Source of the DNA: Chitinophagales bacterium
Lineage (GTDB): Bacteria > Bacteroidota > Bacteroidia > Chitinophagales > JADIYW01
Length of the DNA stretch: 64,000 nt
Direction: 5' to 3'
Assembly (NCBI GenBank): GCA_020636545.1
Contig: JACJXS010000010.1
Location: forward strand, 1 to 64,000
Position numbers and translations under genes: made by a program
Notes under the pieces: generated by a model
What the model was told of the DNA's origin: nothing
The model's database searches: none
What the model saw: only the letters and a program-made list of their open reading frames with translations
In this document: positions 1-7,490 of the stretch, one piece after another
How the letters are laid out: each line of letters starts with the position of its first letter
Position numbering within the stretch: position 1 is the stretch's first letter

Positions 1-1
1 T

Positions 2-1738
2 AATATTCTAATTAACCTATCTAAAGAAGATGAGGCGATAAGCATTTTAGAAAAGGCTCAGGTTATTAATCTTCAGGAAAAAAATAAAAACTTAGAAGCT
101 ACTATTTACAATGCTCTTGGCAAAGCCTTTAATAAGAAACCTGACTCTGCAATTTTATTTTACAATAAAAGTATTGAACTAGCTAAAGAGATAAAGGATA
201 ATGACTTAGTTATTAAAAACAAGATAAGGTTAGCACTCATTTTATTACACCAAAAAAGACACCAAGAGTTAGCTAAACTTTTCGACAAAATACTTCCTGA
301 ATTGCAAAAGAAAAATGACATCAATAGTTTGATTGAAGTTTATACTTATATGGCATTTGCCTTTAGAGATTTGGGGGAGCAAGATAAAGCATTGTATTAT
401 GCAAAGAAGTCATTAGAATATACTGAAACTTCTGAGAATAAAAGGCTAAAAGCTTTTGTATTAAGTAGTATAGGAAGTGGAATTATTAGCTATTTTGAAA
501 CATTTGAAAAGGCTATTCCTTTAGTACGTAAAGGTTTGGCTTTAGCCACTGAAATAAATGACAAAATACTTATACAAGATTGCCAAAAAAGATTAGCTAT
601 TTTATATTATAATAATGACGAATATGGCAAGGCTGCATCTATCGTTGATAACTTACTGCCAACTACAAAAGACCCTGATATTATTGAACTTAAAGCTTCT
701 ATTTTGTTTGAAAATGGAAATTTTGCAGAAGCAGATACTTACTTTGCAAAAGCGTACAAATTATACGAAAAAGACAAAGCCTATATTCAACAGAAATTAT
801 TACTACAAAATAAAATAGACAACAAGCTTGCATCTATTGGTGATGAGAGTTTAACCAGAGATTTTACTCTTTTAGATTCACTCTCAACATTAATTTATGA
901 TACAGAAAGTACTGAACAATTTTTTGATTTAGAAACTAAATATAGAACGCTTGAGAAAGAAGCGGAGATAAATAAAAAAGAATTAGCATTAGCACAATCA
1001 AAATTAAAAATTTGGTATATCTCTGGTTTAGCACTACTTCTGTTAATCGTCTGGTTTTTCAGCATACTATTTTTAAGAAACAAACACAAAAGAAAAGACT
1101 TAGAAGATGCCAACCTTATCTTAGAATTAAAACATAATCTTAATTCAAGTGAATTATCTAATATCAATAATCAACTTAATCCACATGAGATAAAAAACCT
1201 AATTACTAGTTTTGCTCCTGACTTAATCACGAAAGCACCTGAAGCTTATAAAAAGATGATAAAACTTTTTAATGTTACGAGAGCTTCATTAAGCGATAAA
1301 ATTACAGAACCCTTAGATATTCAACTACAGCAAGCAAAAGATTATCTCGAATTACAACAAAGTATCAGTCCATATTTATGGAATTTTAATTTCGATATTG
1401 AAATACAAAATTTAAACTTTGAACTTCCAAGGTTATTATTAAAAAACATGATTGAAAATGCTGTTAAATATGGTATGAAATCAATAAAAGAAAATGGTCA
1501 GATTAACTTGATAGTTTCTATAGAACAACAGTTAATAAAGATAAGAATTAAAGACAACGGAATTGGCATTGATAATAATAGAAGCGAGGGAAGTACTGGA
1601 ATCGGCTTATCTGCGTATAAACGCTTTTTTGATTTAATAAATGCACAAAACAAAAGAAAAGCCAGTCTTGAATTGAGAAGAGAAAATTCTTGGACTATCG
1701 TAGAAATTTCAATACCTTTAGAATATCAATATATTTAA
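2..1738 (+). CDS. TPR-containing LytS-like sensor histidine kinase (5' end outside window)
   Basis: The reading frame is open from the first bases of the window, so the N-terminus is missing; about 578 residues are visible. The front half is helical repeats of TPR type (residues alternate large/small with NALGKAF- and YMAFAFRDLG-like helices). A single membrane helix lies near nt 1010-1080, followed by a short coiled coil. The kinase part has the LytS-type phosphoacceptor motif LNPHEIKN (canonical NPHFxFN), an N-box LKNMIENAVKYG and a G-box DNGIGI. The ATP lid is short, as in this family. The stop is 3 nt before the LytTR regulator, so the pair is co-transcribed and the regulator is its likely partner. 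The stimulus is unknown. An internal TTG at 302 should not be taken as the start, because the upstream frame codes for the same repeats. Confidence 0.9.
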   Translation, partial: NILINLSKEDEAISILEKAQVINLQEKNKNLEATIYNALGKAFNKKPDSAILFYNKSIELAKEIKDNDLVIKNKIRLALILLHQKRHQELAKLFDKILPELQKKNDINSLIEVYTYMAFAFRDLGEQDKALYYAKKSLEYTETSENKRLKAFVLSSIGSGIISYFETFEKAIPLVRKGLALATEINDKILIQDCQKRLAILYYNNDEYGKAASIVDNLLPTTKDPDIIELKASILFENGNFAEADTYFAKAYKLYEKDKAYIQQKLLLQNKIDNKLASIGDESLTRDFTLLDSLSTLIYDTESTEQFFDLETKYRTLEKEAEINKKELALAQSKLKIWYISGLALLLLIVWFFSILFLRNKHKRKDLEDANLILELKHNLNSSELSNINNQLNPHEIKNLITSFAPDLITKAPEAYKKMIKLFNVTRASLSDKITEPLDIQLQQAKDYLELQQSISPYLWNFNFDIEIQNLNFELPRLLLKNMIENAVKYGMKSIKENGQINLIVSIEQQLIKIRIKDNGIGIDNNRSEGSTGIGLSAYKRFFDLINAQNKRKASLELRRENSWTIVEISIPLEYQYI

Positions 1739-1741
1739 GAT

Positions 1742-2518
1742 ATGGTGTATAAATATTTAGTAATTGAAGATAACCCAAGAGAAATTGAGCTATTGGATAT
1801 TTTAATGCAAGAGTATCCTGAATTTCAAAAAACCATTGTTACCTGCGATTTCAAAGAAGGGATTAAAGAAATACTAAAACAAAAACCTGATTTGGTATTT
1901 TTAGATGTAGAATTACCTGATTTTACAGGATTTGAATTATTAAAAGAACTTCAAAACCATTTGCAAGAATTACCTGAAATCATTATGGCTACAGCTCACG
2001 AAAAATATGCCATTGATGCTGTAAACAAAGATATTTTATACTATTTATTAAAACCAATAGACCCAGATGAATTAATTATTGCTATAAATCGATTTTATAT
2101 TAAAAAAGCTAAAACAAATAAATCTATTACTATAAAAACAAATAAAGGTTTTTCATTTTTAAACTTCGATGATATATTTTTAATCAAATCTGCTTCAAAC
2201 TATACTTGTTTTTATACCAGAACACTCCAACAAATTGTTGTGAGCAAAACAATGAAAGAATATGAACTTTTTCTTAATGAAGATTTTTTAAGAATACACA
2301 AAAGCTATACAATCAATACAAAGTATATTCGTTTCTTAAATGTAGGCAAGAAAAGAGTGCAATTATCAATTCCTGAATTAAAAAATTTAGATGCTAAAGA
2401 TAATTTTTTTGATCACTTTTTAGACTCATTATGCGAGGAAAATAATATAGAATTACCAATCGGTGATGTCTATATGGAGAAAGTTAAGAACTCCGTTTTA
2501 TATAGTAAAATCAATTAG
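1742..2518 (+). CDS. LytTR-family response regulator
   Basis: 258 residues. The N-terminal receiver domain has an acidic pocket (E9, D10), the phosphoacceptor D55 in FLDVELPDFTG, and K104 in LLKPIDPDE. A LytTR DNA-binding domain follows at about residues 135-235, with the typical order KGFSFLNFDDIFLIKS, SKTMKEYE and FLRIHKSYTIN. The domain order is standard for LytR/AlgR-type regulators, which bind direct repeats upstream of their targets as dimers. It starts 3 nt after the histidine kinase stop, so the two form a two-component system; the targets cannot be inferred from the window. The next gene is convergent. Confidence 0.93.
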   Translation: MVYKYLVIEDNPREIELLDILMQEYPEFQKTIVTCDFKEGIKEILKQKPDLVFLDVELPDFTGFELLKELQNHLQELPEIIMATAHEKYAIDAVNKDILYYLLKPIDPDELIIAINRFYIKKAKTNKSITIKTNKGFSFLNFDDIFLIKSASNYTCFYTRTLQQIVVSKTMKEYELFLNEDFLRIHKSYTINTKYIRFLNVGKKRVQLSIPELKNLDAKDNFFDHFLDSLCEENNIELPIGDVYMEKVKNSVLYSKIN

Positions 2519-2529
2519 AAAGATAATTT

Positions 2530-3819
2530 TTATTTCCTCATCAACATTTCTATTTCTTCTACTTCAATAGGAATATCTGCCATCAAATCGATATTTCCAT
2601 TTTCGCCAATATAAATATCATTTTCAATTCGGATTCCAATGCCTTCTTCAGGAATATAAATACCTGGCTCACAAGTAAACACATTTCCTACTTGCATCGG
2701 TGCATATCTATTACCAATATCATGCACATCAATTCCCATAAAATGAGAAGTACCATGCATAAAATATTTCTTGTATAAAGGATTATTTTTGTCTTGTTTT
2801 GCAACTTCATCTTTTTTCAATAATCCTATTTGGATTAATTGCTCTTCCATAACCAAACCAACTTCAGCATTATAATCAGCAAGTGTTTTACCTGGTCGTA
2901 ATAATTCTTTTGCTTGGTTCATCACAAATAAAGTAGCATTATATACTTCCTTTTGCCTTGGAGAAAATTTGCCATTTATAGGAATTGTTCTAGTCATATC
3001 TGATGCATAATTGGCATATTCAGCACCAAAATCCATCAATACTAAATCGCCCTCTTTACATACTTGATTATTATCGACATAATGTAAAACACATGCATTT
3101 TTTCCTGATGCAATAATTGGAGAATAGGCATGTCCATTTGCACCTTGACGTATAAATTCATGAATAATTTCGGCCTCTATTTCAAATTCTTTTACGCCAG
3201 GTTTCATAAATTGCAACACGCGAATAAAAGCATCTCTCGTTATTCCACAAGCTTTTTTGATGACCTCAATTTCTATTTCGTGTTTTACAGCACGTAACTC
3301 AGCCATAATTGGACCCAATCTTTTTATTTGATGAGCAGGAAATCTATTTTTTAAATCATTTGCAAAACGTATATCTTTATAGGGTACAACATTACTAGCT
3401 CTATCATTTTCATTGATATTGACATAAACATTCTCACAATAAGACATCAAAGAACCCAATACGGATTCAAAACTTTCATACCAATAAATATGCTCAATTC
3501 CAGATGCTTGTCGAGCTTCTTCGATGGTATATTTATGTCCTTCCCAAACTGCAATATGCGCATTTGTTTTTCTAATAAATAAAGCCTCTTTATATGCTGA
3601 ATTTGGGCAATCAGGATAAATAATTAAAATAGTTTGCTCTTGGTCAATTCCTGAGAGCCAAAACAAATCAGGATTTTGTCTAAATGGGAAACTTTGGTCG
3701 GCACTTCTAGGCATCTCATCATTAGCAAACAAGATAGCCATAGAATTAGGCACTAATTTTGCTTCCAATCTTTTTCTGTTGGCAACAAAAAGTTCAGGAT
3801 TAATTGCTGTATATTTCAT
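2530..3819 (-). CDS. pepP: Xaa-Pro aminopeptidase (peptidase M24B)
   Basis: 429 residues, the usual length for aminopeptidase P, which removes an N-terminal residue that precedes proline. An N-terminal creatinase-like domain (about 1-170) precedes the pita-bread metallopeptidase fold. All five metal ligands of the M24 family are visible: D263 and D274 (MDFGAEYANYASDMTRT), H359 (HGTSHFMGIDVHD), E384 (CEPGIYIP) and E399 (RIENDIYI). There is no signal peptide, so it is cytoplasmic. The upstream TPR gene is on the same strand, about 80 nt away. Confidence 0.93.
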   Translation of the reverse strand: MKYTAINPELFVANRKRLEAKLVPNSMAILFANDEMPRSADQSFPFRQNPDLFWLSGIDQEQTILIIYPDCPNSAYKEALFIRKTNAHIAVWEGHKYTIEEARQASGIEHIYWYESFESVLGSLMSYCENVYVNINENDRASNVVPYKDIRFANDLKNRFPAHQIKRLGPIMAELRAVKHEIEIEVIKKACGITRDAFIRVLQFMKPGVKEFEIEAEIIHEFIRQGANGHAYSPIIASGKNACVLHYVDNNQVCKEGDLVLMDFGAEYANYASDMTRTIPINGKFSPRQKEVYNATLFVMNQAKELLRPGKTLADYNAEVGLVMEEQLIQIGLLKKDEVAKQDKNNPLYKKYFMHGTSHFMGIDVHDIGNRYAPMQVGNVFTCEPGIYIPEEGIGIRIENDIYIGENGNIDLMADIPIEVEEIEMLMRK

Positions 3820-3828
3820 AGGTTATGA

Positions 3829-3856
3829 GTATTGAGTAGTAAGTATTGAGTAGTAA
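3829..3856. repeat. Two tandem 14-bp units between pepP and the TPR gene
   Basis: The unit gtattgagtagtaa occurs twice without mismatch. Part of the second unit (agtagtaag, 3849-3857) is complementary to cttactact at 3881-3889, so the spacer could fold into a weak hairpin with a 23-nt loop. It lies between the stop of the TPR gene and the start of pepP on the minus strand. The function is unknown; it may be a spacer repeat or a weak attenuator. Confidence 0.6.
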
Positions 3857-3901
3857 GTCAAATTCTCTTACGATTTATGTCTTACTACTTGTTTCTATAA
3901 A

Positions 3902-4549
3902 TTAAGCTCTTGCCATTTGCTTATTAATTTCTCTCAATTGTTGCTTGATTTCGTCATTTTTGATTTTACAATTATTGGCTCGTCTTAAATATTCTTTAGC
4001 CACTTTAATTTCACGTCTTTGAGCATACAAAGAACAAAGTTGTAAATATGCAGTCGCCTTATTATCATCATCTGGCAATCCTTTTTGAATTGCAATTTTT
4101 AAATTCTTCAATGCTTCTTTACTATCGCCTTTTTGCATAGCAATTGTGCCTAATTGTAAATAAGAAACGCCTTCTTGTTGTGGAACCAAGCTACTTTTAT
4201 TGGCTAAACTTTTACGAATATTTGCTTCTGCATCATCTAAATTTTGGTTTGCCATATCAAAATTAGACTTCAACATATAGTAACCTTGACGAACTGGTTT
4301 GATGAGTAAATTAGGAAACTTAATGCTATTCAAAATATCTTTTGCTCCATCAACATCGCCATCGGTTACTAATTTTTGTAAATACATCATTGGCCCTATA
4401 AAAATATCCCAAAGAATAGTACCCAAACCTAATGTATAAAAAATCCAAGACCACTGCCAACCTTTATGTACAGTTAAGTGAATTAAAATACCCACAGCAA
4501 TTAACGCAAATGCCACATAAAAACGGTACAAAACATAATATTTTCTCAT
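3902..4549 (-). CDS. TPR-repeat membrane protein of unknown function
   Basis: 215 residues. Two hydrophobic segments at about residues 8-25 and 33-57 (FYVAFALIAVGILIHL and WIFYTLGLGTILWDIF) form a helical hairpin in the membrane. The remaining part is TPR-like: YMLKSNFDMANQNLDDAEANI, YLQLGTIAMQKGDSKEAL and AYLQLCSLYAQRREIKVAKEY. It probably displays a scaffold domain in the cytoplasm. No enzyme motif is visible. It lies upstream of pepP with a short repeat-bearing spacer and may be co-transcribed, which gives no direct clue to its role. Confidence 0.75.
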   Translation of the reverse strand: MRKYYVLYRFYVAFALIAVGILIHLTVHKGWQWSWIFYTLGLGTILWDIFIGPMMYLQKLVTDGDVDGAKDILNSIKFPNLLIKPVRQGYYMLKSNFDMANQNLDDAEANIRKSLANKSSLVPQQEGVSYLQLGTIAMQKGDSKEALKNLKIAIQKGLPDDDNKATAYLQLCSLYAQRREIKVAKEYLRRANNCKIKNDEIKQQLREINKQMARA

Positions 4550-4609
4550 AGTGCAAAAATAATGCTTTTATTTTTATAATGTACTATTTATAAATTGATG
4601 ATTGCTTTA

Positions 4610-4779
4610 AATCCGAATTATACAATAGATATTCTATTACAATCTAAAACGCCTGCAAAATATAACACTATGCTTACTTTTGCTCATTCACCAAAGAAGT
4701 TACTATGTTTCAATCGCAAAAGTTTATATTTTATTGGCATTTTCAATTTCACAACGAATCCTATTGCACAAATCGGGTT
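4610..4779. mobile_element. 170-bp MITE-like element, copy 1
   Basis: This 170-bp block matches 49891-50060 at all but about 15 positions counted by eye, with no length difference. Its ends are imperfect inverted repeats (aatccgaattatacaatag against the complement of ctattgcacaaatcgggtt). The two halves are also loosely complementary along most of their length, so the element can fold into a long hairpin. It encodes no transposase, and the open frame across it (4595-4801) is not conserved in copy 2. This fits a non-autonomous miniature inverted-repeat element; no clear target duplication is seen. Confidence 0.75.
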
Positions 4780-4788
4780 AAATAAAAA

Positions 4789-4813
4789 CTCTCCAATATA
4801 AAATATTGGAGAG
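4789..4813 (-). terminator. Intrinsic terminator of the folE operon
   Basis: A perfect 11-bp stem (ctctccaatat / atattggagag) with a 3-nt loop. On the minus strand it is followed by TTTTTATTT. It lies 36 nt beyond the stop of the flavin reductase gene, so it should end the DoxX / sigma / folE / reductase transcript. Confidence 0.85.
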
Positions 4814-4848
4814 CAACACATAAAAACCCAATGTAGGCTTCTAATGAA

Positions 4849-5517
4849 TTAGAAACTTTCTTTTACAATATTTTCTTCATTAATACCCAAATTGGAAAGA
4901 CTTTTTCCAACAGCATCCATCATTGGAGGTGGACCACATAAATAATAAAATTTAGTGTTATTATCTGAAGTAGATTTTATAATATCTGCTGTGATAAAGC
5001 CATGTTTGTAGCCTTCAATATTTTCGTCAGAAAGAATATTTACAAAATTAGAACCTAATAAAGCCTGAAATTCATCTTCATGGATAATATCTTCTTGTTT
5101 TCTATTTGCAAATAAAAGTTTGTTATTTCCAACATTTTTGTGTTGCTCTAAACTACGTAATATCGCTAAAAATGGTGTAATACCAGAGCCTCCAGCTATA
5201 AAAACACCTTCTCCTTTATAAGCAATATCTCCATAAACATCTCCAATAATCAATTCATCTCCAGCTTGTAAAGAAAGTAACTCATTTGTAACGCCTTTAT
5301 GAGAAGGATACGTCTTGATTGTAAATTCAATATGATTATCAGATGGCAGTGAGGTAAAAGTAAAACTCCTCCACTCCTTTTCCCAATTTGGTTTATTTAT
5401 AGCAACATCAGCTGCTTGTCCTGAGTGGTAAATTAACCCAGATGGTTTTTCAGCTTCAATTCGTAGAACATCATGCGTAAGGTGTTCAATGGTCTTAATT
5501 TTAATAATAGATGACAT
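4849..5517 (-). CDS. Ferredoxin-NADP reductase-like flavoprotein
   Basis: 222 residues, a bare FNR-type module. The FAD-binding beta-barrel carries RSFTFTS (residues about 49-55), matching the RxYS/T flavin motif, and the NAD(P) domain carries GVFIAGGSGITPFLAIL and YLCGPPPMMDAV. There is no 2Fe-2S domain, so it must pass electrons to a separate partner. It is the last gene of a tight operon, 5 nt after folE. A link with pterin or heme chemistry is possible but is inference only. Flavodoxin or ferredoxin reductases and nitric-oxide-dioxygenase reductase modules share this architecture. Confidence 0.85.
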   Translation of the reverse strand: MSSIIKIKTIEHLTHDVLRIEAEKPSGLIYHSGQAADVAINKPNWEKEWRSFTFTSLPSDNHIEFTIKTYPSHKGVTNELLSLQAGDELIIGDVYGDIAYKGEGVFIAGGSGITPFLAILRSLEQHKNVGNNKLLFANRKQEDIIHEDEFQALLGSNFVNILSDENIEGYKHGFITADIIKSTSDNNTKFYYLCGPPPMMDAVGKSLSNLGINEENIVKESF

Positions 5518-5522
5518 AGTAA

Positions 5523-6164
5523 TTAATTTTTAATATATCTAAGAAATTCTTGTTTAAAACTATCTTTTTCAAATTGTCCAGAGAAAACAGAGGTAATGGT
5601 TAAACTATTGGAATCTTTAATTCCTCGTGAGGTAACGCAGAGATGGTCTGCTTCTACAACAACTGCAACGTCATTATGTTTAAAAATAGCTTTCAAAGCA
5701 TCAGCTATTTGTATGGTTAAACGCTCTTGTACCTGAGGTCTTTTGGCATAAAATTGTACCAAGCGATTAAGTTTAGATAATCCAATAACTTCTTTATCTG
5801 GAATATATGCAATATGTACTTTCCCAATTATCGGAACAAAATGATGCTCACAGTTAGAATATAAAGTAATATTTTTTTCTACCAACATTTTATTATAAGC
5901 ATATTTATTTTCAAATAGACTAATTTCTGGTTTGTTTTTCTCATCTAATCCGCTGAAAGTTTCTTGAACATACATTTTTGCAACTCTTCTTGGTGAGTCT
6001 TTTAAACTATCATCAGATAAGTCTAAACCCAATGTTTGCATAATTTTCTCAAAATGCAATGCAATATTTTTAATTTTCTCTTCATCACTTAAAACAAAAG
6101 CATCGTGTCGAAGTGGGGTATTTGTAATTGATTTTAAAAAATCACTTTCATTGATTTCTTTCAT
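5523..6164 (-). CDS. folE: GTP cyclohydrolase I
   Basis: 213 residues. It converts GTP to 7,8-dihydroneopterin triphosphate, the first step of folate and tetrahydropterin synthesis. The zinc site of the FolE family is present: C105 and H108 in NCEHHFVP and C176 in ADHLCVTSRG. SKLNRLVQFYAKRPQVQERL is the family signature region. Length and motifs are normal. It sits 3 nt after an ECF sigma factor stop and 5 nt before a flavin reductase, in one operon. Confidence 0.95.
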   Translation of the reverse strand: MKEINESDFLKSITNTPLRHDAFVLSDEEKIKNIALHFEKIMQTLGLDLSDDSLKDSPRRVAKMYVQETFSGLDEKNKPEISLFENKYAYNKMLVEKNITLYSNCEHHFVPIIGKVHIAYIPDKEVIGLSKLNRLVQFYAKRPQVQERLTIQIADALKAIFKHNDVAVVVEADHLCVTSRGIKDSNSLTITSVFSGQFEKDSFKQEFLRYIKN

Positions 6165-6167
6165 AAT

Positions 6168-6824
6168 TTATAATTTATTGATTTCAGACATTACTCTTTC
6201 CACCATAGCATCACAATAGATAAGATTAAACTCATACAACTCTTTAGGTTCATAATTATTTTCAAGTATATTTCTCAACATTTCCTTTGCTCTACTCAAT
6301 CTTACTTTTACATTGGCTTCGCTAATTCCTAGTAAGTTGGCAGTTTCCAACACATTCATTCCGTTGATCTCCCTGAGTGAGAAAACCATTCTATAATCTT
6401 CAGGAATTACTTCGAGTGCTTTTTCTATAATACCGCCTAATTCTTTATTATTGATGATATGGCTTGTATCATTGCTATTGCTTGTAAACATAGGTATTGA
6501 TTTTTCGTTGATATTATCTTCTGCATATTCGTTTTTAAAACTTAGTTTTTCCTTTTTTCTAAAACAATTATTCAACATTATTCGAGCAATCCAAGTTTTA
6601 AAACCAGCACGACTTTCAAATTGACTTAAATTTCTAAAGGCATCAACATAAGTATCTTGCATTAAATCTTGCGTATCATCATGATTGTAATTGTATGAAC
6701 GACCAATCTTGTATAAATATGGATTGTATCTTCTTACTATGAGTTCATAAAGTGGTTTTTCGCCATTTAAGATTCGCTGGATTATTTCAATATCTGTTAA
6801 TTTTTCAAATTGTTGATGTGCCAT
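6168..6824 (-). CDS. ECF-type RNA polymerase sigma factor
   Basis: 218 residues. Region 2 is at about residues 20-90 (YNHDDTQDLMQDTYVDAFRNLSQFE and FKTWIARIMLNNCFRKKEK). Region 4 is at about 130-190 (IPEDYRMVFSLREINGMNVLETANLLGIS followed by NVKVRLSRAKEMLRN). A C-terminal extension of about 25 residues ends in FNLIYCDAMVERVMSEINK, a tail seen in a group of Bacteroidota ECF factors. No anti-sigma gene is adjacent. It is co-directional with a DoxX-like gene upstream and folE downstream, so folE expression may depend on the same stress signal. Confidence 0.93.
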   Translation of the reverse strand: MAHQQFEKLTDIEIIQRILNGEKPLYELIVRRYNPYLYKIGRSYNYNHDDTQDLMQDTYVDAFRNLSQFESRAGFKTWIARIMLNNCFRKKEKLSFKNEYAEDNINEKSIPMFTSNSNDTSHIINNKELGGIIEKALEVIPEDYRMVFSLREINGMNVLETANLLGISEANVKVRLSRAKEMLRNILENNYEPKELYEFNLIYCDAMVERVMSEINKL

Positions 6825-6858
6825 GAGTTTTTATTTAAATCTTACAATATTAAAAGTT

Positions 6859-7239
6859 TTACACTGCCTTTGCCAATTTTGCCATTGAAAATGCAGCAAT
6901 TGCCATAACAATATCTCTAACTGCAACATCGACATAATTAAATCCAACTAAAAGCGATAATGCTATACATACTAACCACGCCGCAACAATTAATCCTCCA
7001 ATTTCTGGCTTTTTTAAGACAATTAGTCCAGCGATAATTTCAATCACTCCAGCAATCATCATAAATACAGCACCTGAAAAAGGCAAGAACCCTGCCAAAG
7101 TTGGGTTTAAGTATTGTTCCCAATTGGTCAATAAATTAGTAAACTTATCAGCTCCTGCTACAATAGGAATTAAAACGAAAGTAATTTTTAATAAGTTAAA
7201 AACGTTTTTTACGATTTGTTGTTGATTTTGTGTTTCCAT
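6859..7239 (-). CDS. DoxX-like four-helix membrane protein
   Basis: 126 residues with four hydrophobic segments (about 12-28, 48-72, 78-102 and 106-122). The arrangement and the motif KFTNLLTNWEQYLNP fit the DoxX family of small membrane proteins, whose function is often redox-related but poorly defined. It is the first gene of the operon that continues with the ECF sigma factor, folE and a flavin reductase. Confidence 0.75.
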   Translation of the reverse strand: METQNQQQIVKNVFNLLKITFVLIPIVAGADKFTNLLTNWEQYLNPTLAGFLPFSGAVFMMIAGVIEIIAGLIVLKKPEIGGLIVAAWLVCIALSLLVGFNYVDVAVRDIVMAIAAFSMAKLAKAV

Positions 7240-7432
7240 TATATTCTAAATTTTGTTGTTAATAAATATTGGTTCTATATAAATAGAGTTGATGAAACAA
7301 GAAAAGGTTACAAGCAAAACCCAAAAAAATTGAAAACAAAACCAAAGTGCTGATTATCAATTAATTAGAATTAATTATTTGATGTAATTATTTTTACTCA
7401 AGAAATAATCTACACTCGTTTACAAATATTTC

Positions 7433-7463
7433 TTTGCCTTCAAAATAGATAAAAGTATATTTA
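7433..7463 (+). promoter_or_regulatory. Promoter of the topoisomerase IV A gene
   Basis: TTTG (7433-7436), a 19-nt spacer, then TATATTTA (7456-7463). This fits the Bacteroidota housekeeping pattern TTTG / TAnnTTTG with one mismatch in the last base. It ends 27 nt before the start codon. The rest of the 250-nt divergent gap (7240-7490) is AT-rich and shows nothing else clear. Confidence 0.7.
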
Positions 7464-7490
7464 CGCTGAATTTTACAGAAGATTGAATTT

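Noticed and set aside
302..1738. Start of the histidine kinase at 302
   Set aside because: 302 is a TTG inside a TPR-coding frame that is open to the left edge; the gene is truncated by the window.
3829..3889. Hairpin and tandem repeat after the TPR gene as a terminator
   Set aside because: The loop is 23 nt and no T tract follows on the minus strand; recorded only as a repeat.
4595..4801. Open frame of 68 codons across the first MITE-like copy
   Set aside because: The frame is not kept in copy 2 and has no homologous start; it follows from the palindromic repeat.
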